Assembly (NCBI GenBank): GCA_949284175.1
Contig: CASDVE010000004.1
Span: forward strand, 54,008 to 118,007
Length of the DNA stretch: 64,000 bases
Direction: 5' to 3'
Source: an uncultured Eubacteriales bacterium
GTDB lineage: Bacteria; Bacillota; Clostridia; Lachnospirales; Lachnospiraceae
Position 1 is the stretch's first letter; every line of letters starts with the position of its first letter. Both the position numbers and the translations under genes were made by a program. Of the stretch, positions 8,526-18,115 are shown piece after piece. The notes beneath the pieces were generated by a model. It was not told the DNA's origin and made no database searches. It saw only the letters and a list, made by a program, of their open reading frames with translations.

Positions 8526-9314
8526 CTATAATTGTGCAAATAACAACTCTCCCATCACCTCCAGCACTTCTCTTGGAAGACCTAATGCCAACATCTCAGA
8601 AAAACGATGTGTTGCCGATTTTTCACTTTCAATCAATTGATATAACCTTTCCTTCGTATCATGAGAAATCTGTGCTTGCTTTAAAACCTCATATGCTCTT
8701 GTTCTAATATCATTTTTTACTGCATCACTCTCTTTTTTAAACAACACATGAACTTCTTCCTCTCTTCCAAGGTTACTAAGATGTAAAATCAAATGATTTT
8801 CTTCCTCTACGTACTCCTTATCATATTCCTTATCCTGTATTTCTCCATTCACAGCACAAGAAACCGATTCTATTGCCTCTCTACAAACGCCGTAAAAATG
8901 AAGATCATAATATCGTTTTTGTGAAATCCCTTCCTTTTCTCCTTTTGGAGCTTTTATCATAAAGTGTTTTTCTTCTTCCCACCAAAGGATATAATCGGTT
9001 TGTACTTGCTCTTCTTCTTCACAAAATAAAAACGTATTAGAACATCCTACAAAAATCGCCACTTCTCGATGTTCTCCACTCTTTTTATCCTCTTTTTCTG
9101 TCAATGGCACAATAGCCCCTGCCTTTGCAAAGACTGGCATTTTATCCAATGTCCGATATACCTTTATCATGCGATCCCCTTCGTATATCATGCCATTCCA
9201 AAAATCAAACCACTTTCCTTTTGGCAACCACACAATAGCTGATGCCATCTTTAATAACTCTACCTTCTCTTTTATTTTCGGTTGAACAAGTAACTCTTTC
9301 AAACTTTCTTCCAT
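8526..9314 (-). CDS. C-terminal remnant of a GH31 alpha-glycosidase
   Basis: A 262-residue product matching only the beta-sandwich region after the catalytic barrel of family 31 glycosidases. The tell-tale stretch is WLPKGKWFDFWNGMIY near residue 28, followed by DKMPVFAKAGAIVPL. The catalytic (beta/alpha)8 barrel and its nucleophile Asp motif are missing, so glycosidase activity is not expected. The ATG at 9314 follows AAAGGA and is preferred over an earlier ATG that falls in the glyS terminator. It is probably what remains after an internal deletion, though the frame is intact and might still be expressed. Confidence 0.6.
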   Translation of the reverse strand: MEESLKELLVQPKIKEKVELLKMASAIVWLPKGKWFDFWNGMIYEGDRMIKVYRTLDKMPVFAKAGAIVPLTEKEDKKSGEHREVAIFVGCSNTFLFCEEEEQVQTDYILWWEEEKHFMIKAPKGEKEGISQKRYYDLHFYGVCREAIESVSCAVNGEIQDKEYDKEYVEEENHLILHLSNLGREEEVHVLFKKESDAVKNDIRTRAYEVLKQAQISHDTKERLYQLIESEKSATHRFSEMLALGLPREVLEVMGELLFAQL

Positions 9315-9342
9315 TGTATATCCTTTCTTTCCCCTATAAAAC

Positions 9343-9403
9343 AAAAAATCGCAGTTCTATTCCATCAAGCATATAGCTATCTTTCATAAAACTGCGATTT
9401 TTT
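9343..9403 (-). terminator. glyS terminator
   Basis: A long stem, AAAAAATCGCAGTT with AACTGCGATTTTTT, with a 33-base loop and a U-run, lies directly after glyS and before the GH31 remnant. Confidence 0.8.
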
Positions 9404-9422
9404 TCGCCATATTTAAGGAATT

Positions 9423-10811
9423 CTAAAATTCAAATTTCTTTTCAAAATAAGACTTCAGATCTTCGATTTTAATTCTTTCTTGTTCCATCGTATCACGATC
9501 ACGAACGGTAACTGCTCCATCTGTTTCTGACTCAAAGTCATATGTGATGCAGAAAGGTGTTCCAATTTCATCCTGTCTTCTATAACGTTTTCCGATATTT
9601 CCTCTATCATCATACTCACAGTTATAGTATTTAGATAATTCTGCATAGATCTTTTCTGCACCATCCGCTAATTTCTTTGATAACGGAAGAACACCAATCT
9701 TAATTGGAGCAAGTGCTGGATGGAAATGAAGAACCGTTCTCATATCTCCACCTTCTAATTCTTCTTCATCGTATGCACCACATAAGAATGCTAATGTCAC
9801 ACGATCCGCACCAAGAGATGGTTCAATAACATATGGAATGTATTTTTCTTTCTTTTCATCATCAAAATATGTTAAATCCTGTCCTGATACTTCTTGATGA
9901 CGTCCTAAGTCATAATCAGTTCTATCAGCGATTCCCCATAATTCTCCCCATCCAAATGGGAATAAAAATTCGATATCACTTGTTGCTTTACTATAAAAAG
10001 AGAGTTCCTCTTGATCGTGATCACGCACTCTCATTTCTTCTTCTTTCATACCTAAAGACTTGAGCCAGTTGATGCAGAAATCTTTCCAATAGGCAAACCA
10101 TTCTAAATCCGTTCCTGGTTCACAGAAAAATTCTAATTCCATCTGTTCAAATTCACGTGTACGGAATGTGAAGTTACCTGGTGTAATTTCATTTCTAAAA
10201 GATTTACCAATCTGTCCAATACCAAATGGAATTTTTTTACGAGATGTTCTTTGAACATTTTTGAAGTTTACAAAAATACCCTGTGCTGTTTCTGGTCTTA
10301 AATACACCGTATTTTTAGCATCTTCTGTTACTCCTTGGAACGTTTTGAACATTAAGTTGAACTGACGAATATTTGTGAAATTATGTTTTCCACAAGTTGG
10401 ACAAGGTACTTCATGTTCTTTAATAAAGTTTTCCATCTCTTCATTTGTCCAACCATCAACAGCACCTTTTAATTCAATTCCATGTTCTCCAGCATAATCT
10501 TCGATAATTTTATCCGCACGAAATCTCTCATGGCATTCTTTACAGTCCATTAATGGATCAGAGAATCCACCAAGATGTCCAGATGCTACCCATGTCTGAG
10601 GATTCATAAGAATCGCACAGTCAACACCAACGTTATATGGATTTTGTTGAATGAACTTAGACCACCATGCTTTTTTCACGTTGTTTTTCAGCTCAACTCC
10701 AAGATTTCCATAATCCCAAGTGTTAGCAAGTCCACCATAAATATCAGAACCTGGATATACAAATCCTCTTGCTTTCGCTAAAGCAACAATTTTCTCCATT
10801 GTCTTTTCCAT
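9423..10811 (-). CDS. glyS: Glycyl-tRNA synthetase, dimeric type
   Basis: A 462-residue class II synthetase charging tRNA-Gly, of the single-chain homodimeric kind found in archaea, eukaryotes and many Gram-positives. Motif 2 is seen in [20 protein letters not shown] near residue 205. Motif 3 lies in the stretch around [14 protein letters not shown] near residue 334, and the anticodon-binding domain fills the C-terminal 110 residues. A GAGGT site precedes the ATG. It has its own promoter (TTGACA-18-CATAAT at 10854-10883) and terminator. Confidence 0.96.
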   Translation of the reverse strand: MEKTMEKIVALAKARGFVYPGSDIYGGLANTWDYGNLGVELKNNVKKAWWSKFIQQNPYNVGVDCAILMNPQTWVASGHLGGFSDPLMDCKECHERFRADKIIEDYAGEHGIELKGAVDGWTNEEMENFIKEHEVPCPTCGKHNFTNIRQFNLMFKTFQGVTEDAKNTVYLRPETAQGIFVNFKNVQRTSRKKIPFGIGQIGKSFRNEITPGNFTFRTREFEQMELEFFCEPGTDLEWFAYWKDFCINWLKSLGMKEEEMRVRDHDQEELSFYSKATSDIEFLFPFGWGELWGIADRTDYDLGRHQEVSGQDLTYFDDEKKEKYIPYVIEPSLGADRVTLAFLCGAYDEEELEGGDMRTVLHFHPALAPIKIGVLPLSKKLADGAEKIYAELSKYYNCEYDDRGNIGKRYRRQDEIGTPFCITYDFESETDGAVTVRDRDTMEQERIKIEDLKSYFEKKFEF

Positions 10812-10853
10812 AACTCTTTACCTCTAATTTTCTTATTTTCAATGTTTATAACG

Positions 10854-10883
10854 ATTATGCTACATCTTCTTTTCTTTTGTCAA
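10854..10883 (-). promoter_or_regulatory. glyS promoter
   Basis: TTGACA (10878-10883), an 18-base spacer, CATAAT (10854-10859), about 45 bases upstream of the glyS start. No T-box sequence is visible between them. Confidence 0.7.
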
Positions 10884-10933
10884 GAAATTTCGCAAAACTT
10901 TTCATATTTGTCTTATATCAAGAAAAATATTGC

Positions 10934-11521
10934 TTATTTTTGTTGATATAAAATAATACATTCTTGTTCAGCAGGAACTTTTATCAGATTTTTTTCTACA
11001 AATTCCATACCGTTTGAATAGTAAGAAATACTTCCATCGACTAGCAACTGAATCCCTTCTGGATCCTGTATTTTTATATAGGACAAACCTTCCGCTTCTA
11101 TGTTTGCTTTGTCAATCTCTTCTCCTGTTTCCACCTGAATCAATGTCTGTTCATCGGAAAGAATATCAGCCGTATACTGCCCAGATTCAAACTCCGTATC
11201 TGTAAATTCTGCATAATCTTCTGCTGTCTTATATTTTACTCGCAATGTAGCTTTTTCTTCTTTTACTTCAAATTTTTCCAAAGAAAGACTCTCTTCTCCC
11301 TGTGAAGTTTGTTGTGCTTTGATCTCTTCATCAATAAAGTTTTTCAACTCATTTTCGTCATAGTATTCCTTATCAAACGACTCTACGGAAAGACTCTCTA
11401 CCACTCCATGTTTATTTAGATAAACGGTACTTTCTTTCATTTTATTCATTGGATTACCGCATCCAGTCAGCAGACACGCGCTGATCAAAAAGACTGCCAG
11501 TTTCTTACAATTTCTTCTCAC
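10934..11521 (-). CDS. Putative lipoprotein of unknown function
   Basis: A 195-residue predicted lipoprotein. A GTG at 11521, seven bases after AGGAG, gives a classic signal peptide: basic RRNCKK, a hydrophobic run, then the lipobox LLTGC with the lipidated Cys near residue 21. The mature part is charged, with Glu-rich stretches and no known domain. An ATG eight codons upstream would spoil the signal's N-region and lacks a ribosome site. It follows recO by about 80 bases and may share its transcript. Confidence 0.65.
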   Translation of the reverse strand: MRRNCKKLAVFLISACLLTGCGNPMNKMKESTVYLNKHGVVESLSVESFDKEYYDENELKNFIDEEIKAQQTSQGEESLSLEKFEVKEEKATLRVKYKTAEDYAEFTDTEFESGQYTADILSDEQTLIQVETGEEIDKANIEAEGLSYIKIQDPEGIQLLVDGSISYYSNGMEFVEKNLIKVPAEQECIILYQQK

Positions 11522-11603
11522 AATGCTACTCCTATCCCGCCACACTTTTTGACGATATCATTCATTTTCGCTTTTCCTATTGTACCCACAATTCTTTTAT
11601 TTT

Positions 11604-12347
11604 TCAATAAGTATCCATAAGAAATTCCAATGTTTTAAATTTTTTATCCACATAAAATCCAATATATTGTTTTGTAATTGCTTTTAACTCCAAAAGCACT
11701 TCCTTAGAAACTGTAAATGTATACAGTTTTTCAAGTGGACTCGCTAATATATATTGTAGGGCATAAAGTGTGGATTGACTCACTTTCAAAGTTCCTTTTC
11801 TTCCTCTAGCACAGGTATTGCATAATACGCCTCCACTGCTACTAGCAAAAGCAATGATCCCTTCTTCCGTTCCACATTCCACACAGGAAAATACTTGCAT
11901 TGCTTGACCATAAAATGCAAGTACTTTTACTTCGTAAATGCAACGAATGAGAACATAGGGTATGGTTCCTTTTGTAAGAGCTCTTAAACTTTGATATAGC
12001 AATTTTAAAATGGCGGACTCATCATTGTTTTCATTTGTAAGGTAATCCGCAAATTCACAAAAATACATTCCAAGATAGACAGCTTCTAAATCCGTACGAA
12101 GTTCTGTAAAATAGTTCGTAATATCGGCATGATGTAAATTATAAGAACTTCTTCCTTCATAAAAAGAAAATTGTCCGAATGAAAACGGCTGGCACATGGC
12201 AACAAATGGGCTGTTAGGTCTTCTTGCCCCTTTGGCAAAAGCAGAGATCTTCCCTCTTTCCTTTGTGAGCAATACAATTCTTTTATCATAGTCCCCAACA
12301 TTAGAAGCGGACAATACCATAGCTGTCAGCGTGACAAGATCTCCCAT
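11604..12347 (-). CDS. recO: DNA repair protein RecO
   Basis: A 247-residue RecFOR-pathway mediator that helps RecA load on gapped DNA and anneals strands. The N-terminal OB-fold shows FAKGARRPNSPF near residue 36. A four-cysteine zinc site (CVECG and CNTC, near residues 145-170) is typical of Gram-positive RecO. AAGGAGG sits before the ATG. It lies 41 bases after era, the common Firmicutes order, and is probably co-transcribed. Confidence 0.94.
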   Translation of the reverse strand: MGDLVTLTAMVLSASNVGDYDKRIVLLTKERGKISAFAKGARRPNSPFVAMCQPFSFGQFSFYEGRSSYNLHHADITNYFTELRTDLEAVYLGMYFCEFADYLTNENNDESAILKLLYQSLRALTKGTIPYVLIRCIYEVKVLAFYGQAMQVFSCVECGTEEGIIAFASSSGGVLCNTCARGRKGTLKVSQSTLYALQYILASPLEKLYTFTVSKEVLLELKAITKQYIGFYVDKKFKTLEFLMDTY

Positions 12348-12388
12348 AAGTTCCTCCTTATCTGTTTATCCTAGTGTTTCTTCATCCT

Positions 12389-13303
12389 TTACAAATTCAA
12401 ATCTTTTTTATCATAGCCGTAGTTTTTCAACATCAATTCGCTATCTCGCCAATCTTTTTTCACTTTGACCCAAAGTTGTAAGTTCACTTTCATATCCAGC
12501 AAACCTTCAATCTCAATACGAGCTTGTGTCCCAATCTTTTTCAACATTGCCCCTTGTTTGCCAATAATAATTCCTTTGTGAGAATCTCTTTCACAAACGA
12601 TTGTGGCATCAATATCAACGATGGTACCATTTGGGCGAACTTTCATTTTCTCCATCATAACCGCAATTCCATGAGGAACTTCTTTTTCAAGACAACGAAG
12701 TGCTTTTTCACGAATTAATTCCGCTACGATCTGTCGTTCTGGCTGATCGGTAATCGTATCTTCATCATAGTATTGTGGTCCTTGTGGCAATTGTTTCATA
12801 ATAGCGGACAACACTTCATCCATATTTCTACTTCTAAGTGCTGAAACAGGTATCATATCCACAACTGGTAAAATACCTTTATATGCTTTCATGATTTCAC
12901 CAATCTCTTTTTTATCAATAGTATCAATTTTATTGATAATTAAAATAATTGGTGTCTTTGTCTGCTTTAATTGTTCAATGATGTATTGTTCTCCCGCTCC
13001 AATATAGGTGCTTGCTTCCACAACCCATAAAATGACATCCACTTCATTTAACGTTCTTTGTGCCACAGTGAGCATATATTCCCCTAATTTATTTTTCGCC
13101 TTATTCATTCCTGGCGTATCAAGGAAAATAATCTGTCCTCTCTCATCCGTATAGACGGTTTGGATTCTATTTCTTGTAGTCTGTGGCTTATTGGATGTAA
13201 TCGCAATCTTTTGCCCAATTAAATGATTCATTAAAGTTGACTTTCCCACGTTTGGTCGTCCAATTAATGTAACAAAACCAGACTTAAATTTATTTTTTGC
13301 CAT
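12389..13303 (-). CDS. era: GTPase Era
   Basis: A 304-residue GTPase needed for 30S ribosome maturation, binding the 3' end of 16S rRNA. G1 is GRPNVGKST near residue 15, G3 is DTPG near residue 61, and G4 is NKID near residue 124. The C-terminal KH domain has GIIIGKQGAMLKKIG near residue 246. Full length. It begins the era-recO-lipoprotein group. Confidence 0.97.
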   Translation of the reverse strand: MAKNKFKSGFVTLIGRPNVGKSTLMNHLIGQKIAITSNKPQTTRNRIQTVYTDERGQIIFLDTPGMNKAKNKLGEYMLTVAQRTLNEVDVILWVVEASTYIGAGEQYIIEQLKQTKTPIILIINKIDTIDKKEIGEIMKAYKGILPVVDMIPVSALRSRNMDEVLSAIMKQLPQGPQYYDEDTITDQPERQIVAELIREKALRCLEKEVPHGIAVMMEKMKVRPNGTIVDIDATIVCERDSHKGIIIGKQGAMLKKIGTQARIEIEGLLDMKVNLQLWVKVKKDWRDSELMLKNYGYDKKDLNL

Positions 13304-13339
13304 GTATCATAATTCCTCTCTTTTGTCTTCGCGTAAACC

Positions 13340-13374
13340 AAGCCAAGTGGTTCTATCCACACTCCACTTGGCTT
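13340..13374 (-). terminator. Hairpin terminator after the M16 peptidase gene
   Basis: AAGCCAAGTGG and CCACTTGGCTT form a perfect 11-bp stem with a 13-base loop. The U-run on the minus strand is weak (GGTTTA). It separates the peptidase gene from era. Confidence 0.65.
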
Positions 13375-13406
13375 TTGGTTTCTAACATACTATCTCTTCG
13401 TTTTCC

Positions 13407-16325
13407 TTAAAAAATACTACGAAGTTCTTTAAATTGTCCTTCGTTTTCTTTTAATTTTGACTCCGCTCCCACAGCACAGATCAAGTTATCTTCTGTAATT
13501 GCGTGAATTAAATCCGCTAATCCACGAATGACTTCTTGATTGGTAGAAAGCAGTTCATCCCGTTCTCGTTGTAATTCTTCCTCTGTAATTCCCATCAAAT
13601 AGCAATTAAAAGAACGTGCTCCTTTTGCTGATGGTGTCATTGGAACATCCATACTTCCCACTGCTCCAATAATATATTTTGTCATATCTCTATCATCACA
13701 ATCAAAATTCTTCACATACTCCCAAGCCTTTTGATACACTGCAAAGGTTTCCATTAAATTCGGATCGCGATAAGAAGTAAAGTAAGAATCTCCAAACCGT
13801 GAAAATCCGCACATACAGCCATATGCACCACCTTTTACTCGAATATTCAACCACAAATAATCGTAGGAGAACATCACTTGTAATGCCTTTAACGCTCCTG
13901 TATAGGAAAATCCCTTGTCTATGAAATTACCGCCAGTTGCCACATACTGCACTTGGCTTGACGTTTGAAAACCTTCATTTTTTACAGTTGGCATAACTGT
14001 TCTTTCTTGTGTCTTTTGATCTTCATACACATCGGATAAAAACTGTTCAAATCCCCTTAAAAGGCTTTCCTTTGCAGGTTTCTTTGCTGTGTAGCTCACC
14101 ATCATATTTTGTTTTTGGAAAATTGCCTTTTGTGTTTCTTTTAACTGAGCACAGATAAAGTCAGCTTTTTCCTCATAGTTGTCTAATAGATCAACGATAA
14201 AGGTGTAAAAAGATACTCCACTGACGCATTCTTTCTCATACGCACTTTTTGAAAAATAAGACATGACACGATTGGCGGATACAGAATGTCCCTGTGCGGA
14301 TAACTGCATTTGTACTCTTGATTTTGTTTCTTCTAACACTTCACGAATGCGTTTTTTATCGTCTAATTTGGAGTAGAACACAATTTCTCTCATCAGCTCT
14401 AACATAGCATCTGTTTTATGCTCCAAAGCCTTTCCTGTCACTTCAAATAGCGGTAATGTCTGTCCACCTCTTAATGGAAGAACGGATACATTGGTATAAA
14501 TACCACCGGTTTCAATGTCCACCTCATTTGCCAGTTCCTTATATGTGTACTTCTTAGTATCCACAAACTGATATAATGTGGTCAGCAAAGAAGCAAAAGA
14601 AAGCTGACTTTCTGTTAATTTATCAAGTTTGAATACAAGAGAAGTATATACAATTCCATTTGTGAAAATATCATGGCTTATAACTTTTGTTCCAAAAATT
14701 TCTTCTTCCTTATTATAAAGAGGCTGAATCTCTTTTTTAATGTCATCAATTTCAAGCATTGGAATTGCCATCAGTTCTTCTTTTGTTGACGGCTCATCCT
14801 GATATGCTTTTAATGCCTTTGTATCCGCTACAATTTGTTCTTTTTGTTCCATTGTAAGGGTTGCTTCATAGGCGGATAATTTCTCTTTTACGGCTTGCTC
14901 TTTTTGTTCATTTAATCCTTTTTTTGGCTTCAAGATAACAACACTCTTATGTTCATTATGGAGTAAATATTTTTCCACAAGCTGTTCAAAGTATCCAGAA
15001 TCCATGTTTTCTTTTAAGAAAGCAAATGTCTTTTCTGTTTGAAGATGAATAAATGGTTTGCTATCGTCATAAAGCCAACTATCAAACATTTTTAATCCAT
15101 ACATAAGACCTTTTGGAAATCTTCCAAAGTTGGCTTCTCTATATTTGAATTCATAATAATTGATGGCAGCCTCTAAAGAACGTCTATCAATTCCCTTTTC
15201 CACACATTCTCTAAACTGCTCATACAGTACGGATAAAAATTTCTCTTCATCCTCTGCATTCGCATTTTTTGCAATGACAGAAAAGATTGGCTGTAAAATT
15301 CCATTATCATAAGAACTGCTAATATCTTTTCCGATACCATGATCGATCAACGCCTTTTTAATTGGAGCTCCTGGACAAGAAAAAAGGGCATAATCAAGAA
15401 TCTGAAATGCTAAATATAACTCTTTATCCAAACTAGAACCGATCACCGCATTCCAGCTTAAATATGTGTTATCTTCCTCTTTTTCTGTTTCACTAATGGA
15501 ATATTCGGAAACAGCACGTTTTACTGCTGTTGTCATATCACAAGGTTTAATCTCAGAATCGATCTGCAATTCTTCATAATGACTTAAATAATGCTCATCA
15601 ATCCATGCTAAATCCTTTTCAAAATCCATATCACCATAAAGATAGAGATAACTATTGGATGGATGGTAATACGTTCTATGGAAATCAAGGAAATCTTCCA
15701 TTGTGAGATCTGTAATACTCTCTGGTGCTCCACCGGACTCAAATTCATATGACGTTCCTTTTAATAAGGAAGCAGGAATCATACGGAAAAGCTGTTCATC
15801 CGCAGAAGAATAGGCACCTTTCATCTCATTATACACAACACCGTTGTATTGAATTGGTGCATCCAAAGATTCCGCTTCATAATGCCATCCTTCTTGCATC
15901 ATAATCTGTGGACGCTCATAAATATTAGGATAAAATACCGCATCAAGGTATACATGCATTAAGTTATGAAAATCTTTATCATTGCAACTTGCCACTGGAT
16001 AAACCGTTTTATCCGAATATGTCATCGCATTTAAAAAGGTATTTAAAGAACCTTTTACAAGTTCCACAAATGGATCTTTTGCAGGAAATTCTCTTGAACC
16101 GCATAATACAGAATGTTCCATAATGTGTGGAACTCCCGTATCATCCTTTGGTGGTGTACGGAAACCAATTGTAAATACTTTATTATCATCCTGATTGGAA
16201 ATAACAACAATTCTTGCCTTTGTTTTATTATGTCTTATGATATAACCTGTTGCATCGAGTTCTTTTAACGATGTTTTCTCTTCCAATGTATAGGCACCAT
16301 AAGATTGTCCTATATTCTCAAACAT
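13407..16325 (-). CDS. M16C family zinc metallopeptidase (presequence-protease/insulinase type)
   Basis: A 972-residue peptidase of the M16C group, related to Cym1/PreP, which degrades oligopeptides inside a closed two-half chamber. The inverted zinc motif HxxEH is HIMEH at residues 67-71, and the downstream Glu lies in the VYNEMKGAYSSADEQ stretch. The C-terminal half carries the usual inactive repeat with a GGAYGC segment. An ATG at 16325, six bases after AAGGAG, is preferred over one 11 codons earlier. No signal peptide is seen, so it is cytosolic. It is a single-gene unit. Confidence 0.88.
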   Translation of the reverse strand: MFENIGQSYGAYTLEEKTSLKELDATGYIIRHNKTKARIVVISNQDDNKVFTIGFRTPPKDDTGVPHIMEHSVLCGSREFPAKDPFVELVKGSLNTFLNAMTYSDKTVYPVASCNDKDFHNLMHVYLDAVFYPNIYERPQIMMQEGWHYEAESLDAPIQYNGVVYNEMKGAYSSADEQLFRMIPASLLKGTSYEFESGGAPESITDLTMEDFLDFHRTYYHPSNSYLYLYGDMDFEKDLAWIDEHYLSHYEELQIDSEIKPCDMTTAVKRAVSEYSISETEKEEDNTYLSWNAVIGSSLDKELYLAFQILDYALFSCPGAPIKKALIDHGIGKDISSSYDNGILQPIFSVIAKNANAEDEEKFLSVLYEQFRECVEKGIDRRSLEAAINYYEFKYREANFGRFPKGLMYGLKMFDSWLYDDSKPFIHLQTEKTFAFLKENMDSGYFEQLVEKYLLHNEHKSVVILKPKKGLNEQKEQAVKEKLSAYEATLTMEQKEQIVADTKALKAYQDEPSTKEELMAIPMLEIDDIKKEIQPLYNKEEEIFGTKVISHDIFTNGIVYTSLVFKLDKLTESQLSFASLLTTLYQFVDTKKYTYKELANEVDIETGGIYTNVSVLPLRGGQTLPLFEVTGKALEHKTDAMLELMREIVFYSKLDDKKRIREVLEETKSRVQMQLSAQGHSVSANRVMSYFSKSAYEKECVSGVSFYTFIVDLLDNYEEKADFICAQLKETQKAIFQKQNMMVSYTAKKPAKESLLRGFEQFLSDVYEDQKTQERTVMPTVKNEGFQTSSQVQYVATGGNFIDKGFSYTGALKALQVMFSYDYLWLNIRVKGGAYGCMCGFSRFGDSYFTSYRDPNLMETFAVYQKAWEYVKNFDCDDRDMTKYIIGAVGSMDVPMTPSAKGARSFNCYLMGITEEELQRERDELLSTNQEVIRGLADLIHAITEDNLICAVGAESKLKENEGQFKELRSIF

Positions 16326-16449
16326 AAATTTCTCCTTTTTTATTATATTTTTTGTCATTCTTTCATAAACAATACAAAATCTTCTTCTATTATAAAAGAT
16401 TCTTCGGATTCTTACAACCGATTTCTAGGAAACCCAGTATTCAAGAAGA

Positions 16450-16492
16450 TAAAAATTCCCTTTTAGCTATCTTTTATGAGCTAAAAGGGAAT
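16450..16492 (-). terminator. focA terminator
   Basis: ATTCCCTTTTAGCT and AGCTAAAAGGGAAT make a perfect 14-bp stem with a 10-base loop, followed by TTTTA on the minus strand just after the focA stop. Confidence 0.9.
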
Positions 16493-16502
16493 CCTTTCAC
16501 CT

Positions 16503-17276
16503 TTATTTTGTTTCTTTTGAAATTATGTAATATGGGATTGCTACAAATACAATGCTACCAATCATATTTCCAATGGTCACAATCGCCACATTATATACAT
16601 ATCCACCAATGCTCACAGCTTCACTTGTGGCATTCATTAATCCAACAGCCAACACACTCATATTGGCAATGCTATGTTCAAATCCACAAACCATGAAAAT
16701 CATAATACACCAAAAAACCATAATAAGTTTTGCTGCTTCTGATTTCATTTTAATGCTACACCATACGGCTAAGCACACAAGCATATTACAAAGAATTGCT
16801 CTCACCAAGAGAGGAATTGGTTCAAATGCCATTTTGGTTTCCGCAAGACTGGCAAAATAAGCTCCTACCTTTTGTGATGGAACGCCAGAAAGCTGAAATA
16901 ATCCTGCAAAAATCAAGGATCCTAAAAGATTTCCAATCCAACAAATCACCCATAACTTGATGGTATCCATCCAAGTTACTTTTTTGGCAAGAGAGGCAGA
17001 TGCCATCACAAAGCTATTCCCTGTAAAAAGCTCTGATCCTGCCATCACAACTAAACTAAGTGCCGATGCAAACAAAACTCCCTGTATAATTTTCGTAAGA
17101 GAGGACACTTCACCAGTAGAGATCATACTTCCCGCTGTAAATGCTACAAATCCCCCTAGTGCAATAAAGCCACCAGCAATTACAGATGAAATGAAATATC
17201 CGAGAAGATTTTTCTTTAATAAAGTACTTTTCTTCACCCCAGATGCACAAACTTCTTGAAATTCTTCTTGAAACAT
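16503..17276 (-). CDS. focA: Formate/nitrite transporter family channel (FocA-like)
   Basis: A 257-residue integral membrane protein of the FNT family, which forms pentameric channels for formate, nitrite or related anions. Six hydrophobic segments are visible, with typical stretches FIALGGFVAFT, GSELFTGNSFVMA near residue 80 and GFEHSIANM near residue 198. The ATG at 17276 lies seven bases after AGGAGG and is chosen over an ATG 20 codons earlier. Formate export is the likely role in a fermenter; nitrite or hydrosulfide cannot be excluded. It has its own promoter and terminator. Confidence 0.85.
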   Translation of the reverse strand: MFQEEFQEVCASGVKKSTLLKKNLLGYFISSVIAGGFIALGGFVAFTAGSMISTGEVSSLTKIIQGVLFASALSLVVMAGSELFTGNSFVMASASLAKKVTWMDTIKLWVICWIGNLLGSLIFAGLFQLSGVPSQKVGAYFASLAETKMAFEPIPLLVRAILCNMLVCLAVWCSIKMKSEAAKLIMVFWCIMIFMVCGFEHSIANMSVLAVGLMNATSEAVSIGGYVYNVAIVTIGNMIGSIVFVAIPYYIISKETK

Positions 17277-17350
17277 ATCAATTCCTCCTATTGTGTTGTA
17301 ATTTAATTTTTGAATAATGGAAAAAAAATCCTTCAAAAATCATTTTTTCG

Positions 17351-17379
17351 ATTTTAACATCTATGTTGTAATTTGGCAA
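17351..17379 (-). promoter_or_regulatory. focA promoter
   Basis: TTGCCA (17374-17379), 17 bases, TAAAAT (17351-17356). The motif ATTACAACA occurs in the spacer and again just before the ribosome site; whether it binds a regulator is unknown. Confidence 0.6.
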
Positions 17380-17539
17380 CCCCTTATTTTTATTTCCTCA
17401 AATTATGCAATAAATATATTCTAATTATTCTTTTTTTCATTTTAAGTTTTCTATTTAATTCCTTTAAAAGACTCCTTCTTACCAAACGAATGCCCCAATT
17501 GATTTTATAGTTTCTGACTGGTTGCTTCTTATAAACAAT

Positions 17540-17576
17540 AGCTCCAGTAACCATTACAAGATCTGTTACTGGAGCT
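17540..17576 (-). terminator. Terminator of the small secreted protein gene
   Basis: AGCTCCAGTAAC and GTTACTGGAGCT form a perfect 12-bp stem about 20 bases after the stop; the U-run is short (ATTGTTTA). Confidence 0.75.
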
Positions 17577-17595
17577 GATATTTTTATCGTTATTA

Positions 17596-17976
17596 CTATT
17601 CTTTAACAAGATGAGAAATGATCTGTTCATCCTGTAATTTATGATCACTTACCAATTGCACTACGATATACTGATTTTCTTTATTTTTTGCATACCCAAC
17701 AACCATTTCTCCTGCTTGTCCAACAGCATACAAACGAGTATATCCATAGTCTTTTCCTTCTACAAGAGGACTCACTTCAAATTCTTTTCCTTCTTCCATC
17801 CATGTAAGAATTTCATCATTTATCGTATCAGCCATACACTCTTTTGCCACTTCTACCTCTTTTGTTTCGGCATCATATTGGGATCTGGTAACCAATCCTT
17901 TACTTCCCTGTGCATATGCCACCATCGGAAATATAAGTGTCACGATCATCATCACTGCTAAAAATTTTTTCTTCAT
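17596..17976 (-). CDS. Small secreted protein of unknown function
   Basis: A 126-residue protein with a clear signal peptide: MKKKF, a hydrophobic run, then a likely signal peptidase I site after VAYA near residue 22. The remaining 100 residues are acidic with no recognised domain. The ATG at 17976 follows GGAGGG by seven bases and is preferred over one five codons upstream. It stands alone between focA and purH. Confidence 0.55.
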   Translation of the reverse strand: MKKKFLAVMMIVTLIFPMVAYAQGSKGLVTRSQYDAETKEVEVAKECMADTINDEILTWMEEGKEFEVSPLVEGKDYGYTRLYAVGQAGEMVVGYAKNKENQYIVVQLVSDHKLQDEQIISHLVKE

Positions 17977-18115
17977 ACCATTTCCCTCCATTCTCTGTCT
18001 ACTATATTCATTCTATCAGAAAATTATTACAAAATTTGGAGAAAATTATTTCATTTTTATTGAATGATATGAAGTTTTTTGTCAGTTTAAGAAACAGACT
18101 GGCAGAACATATGAT

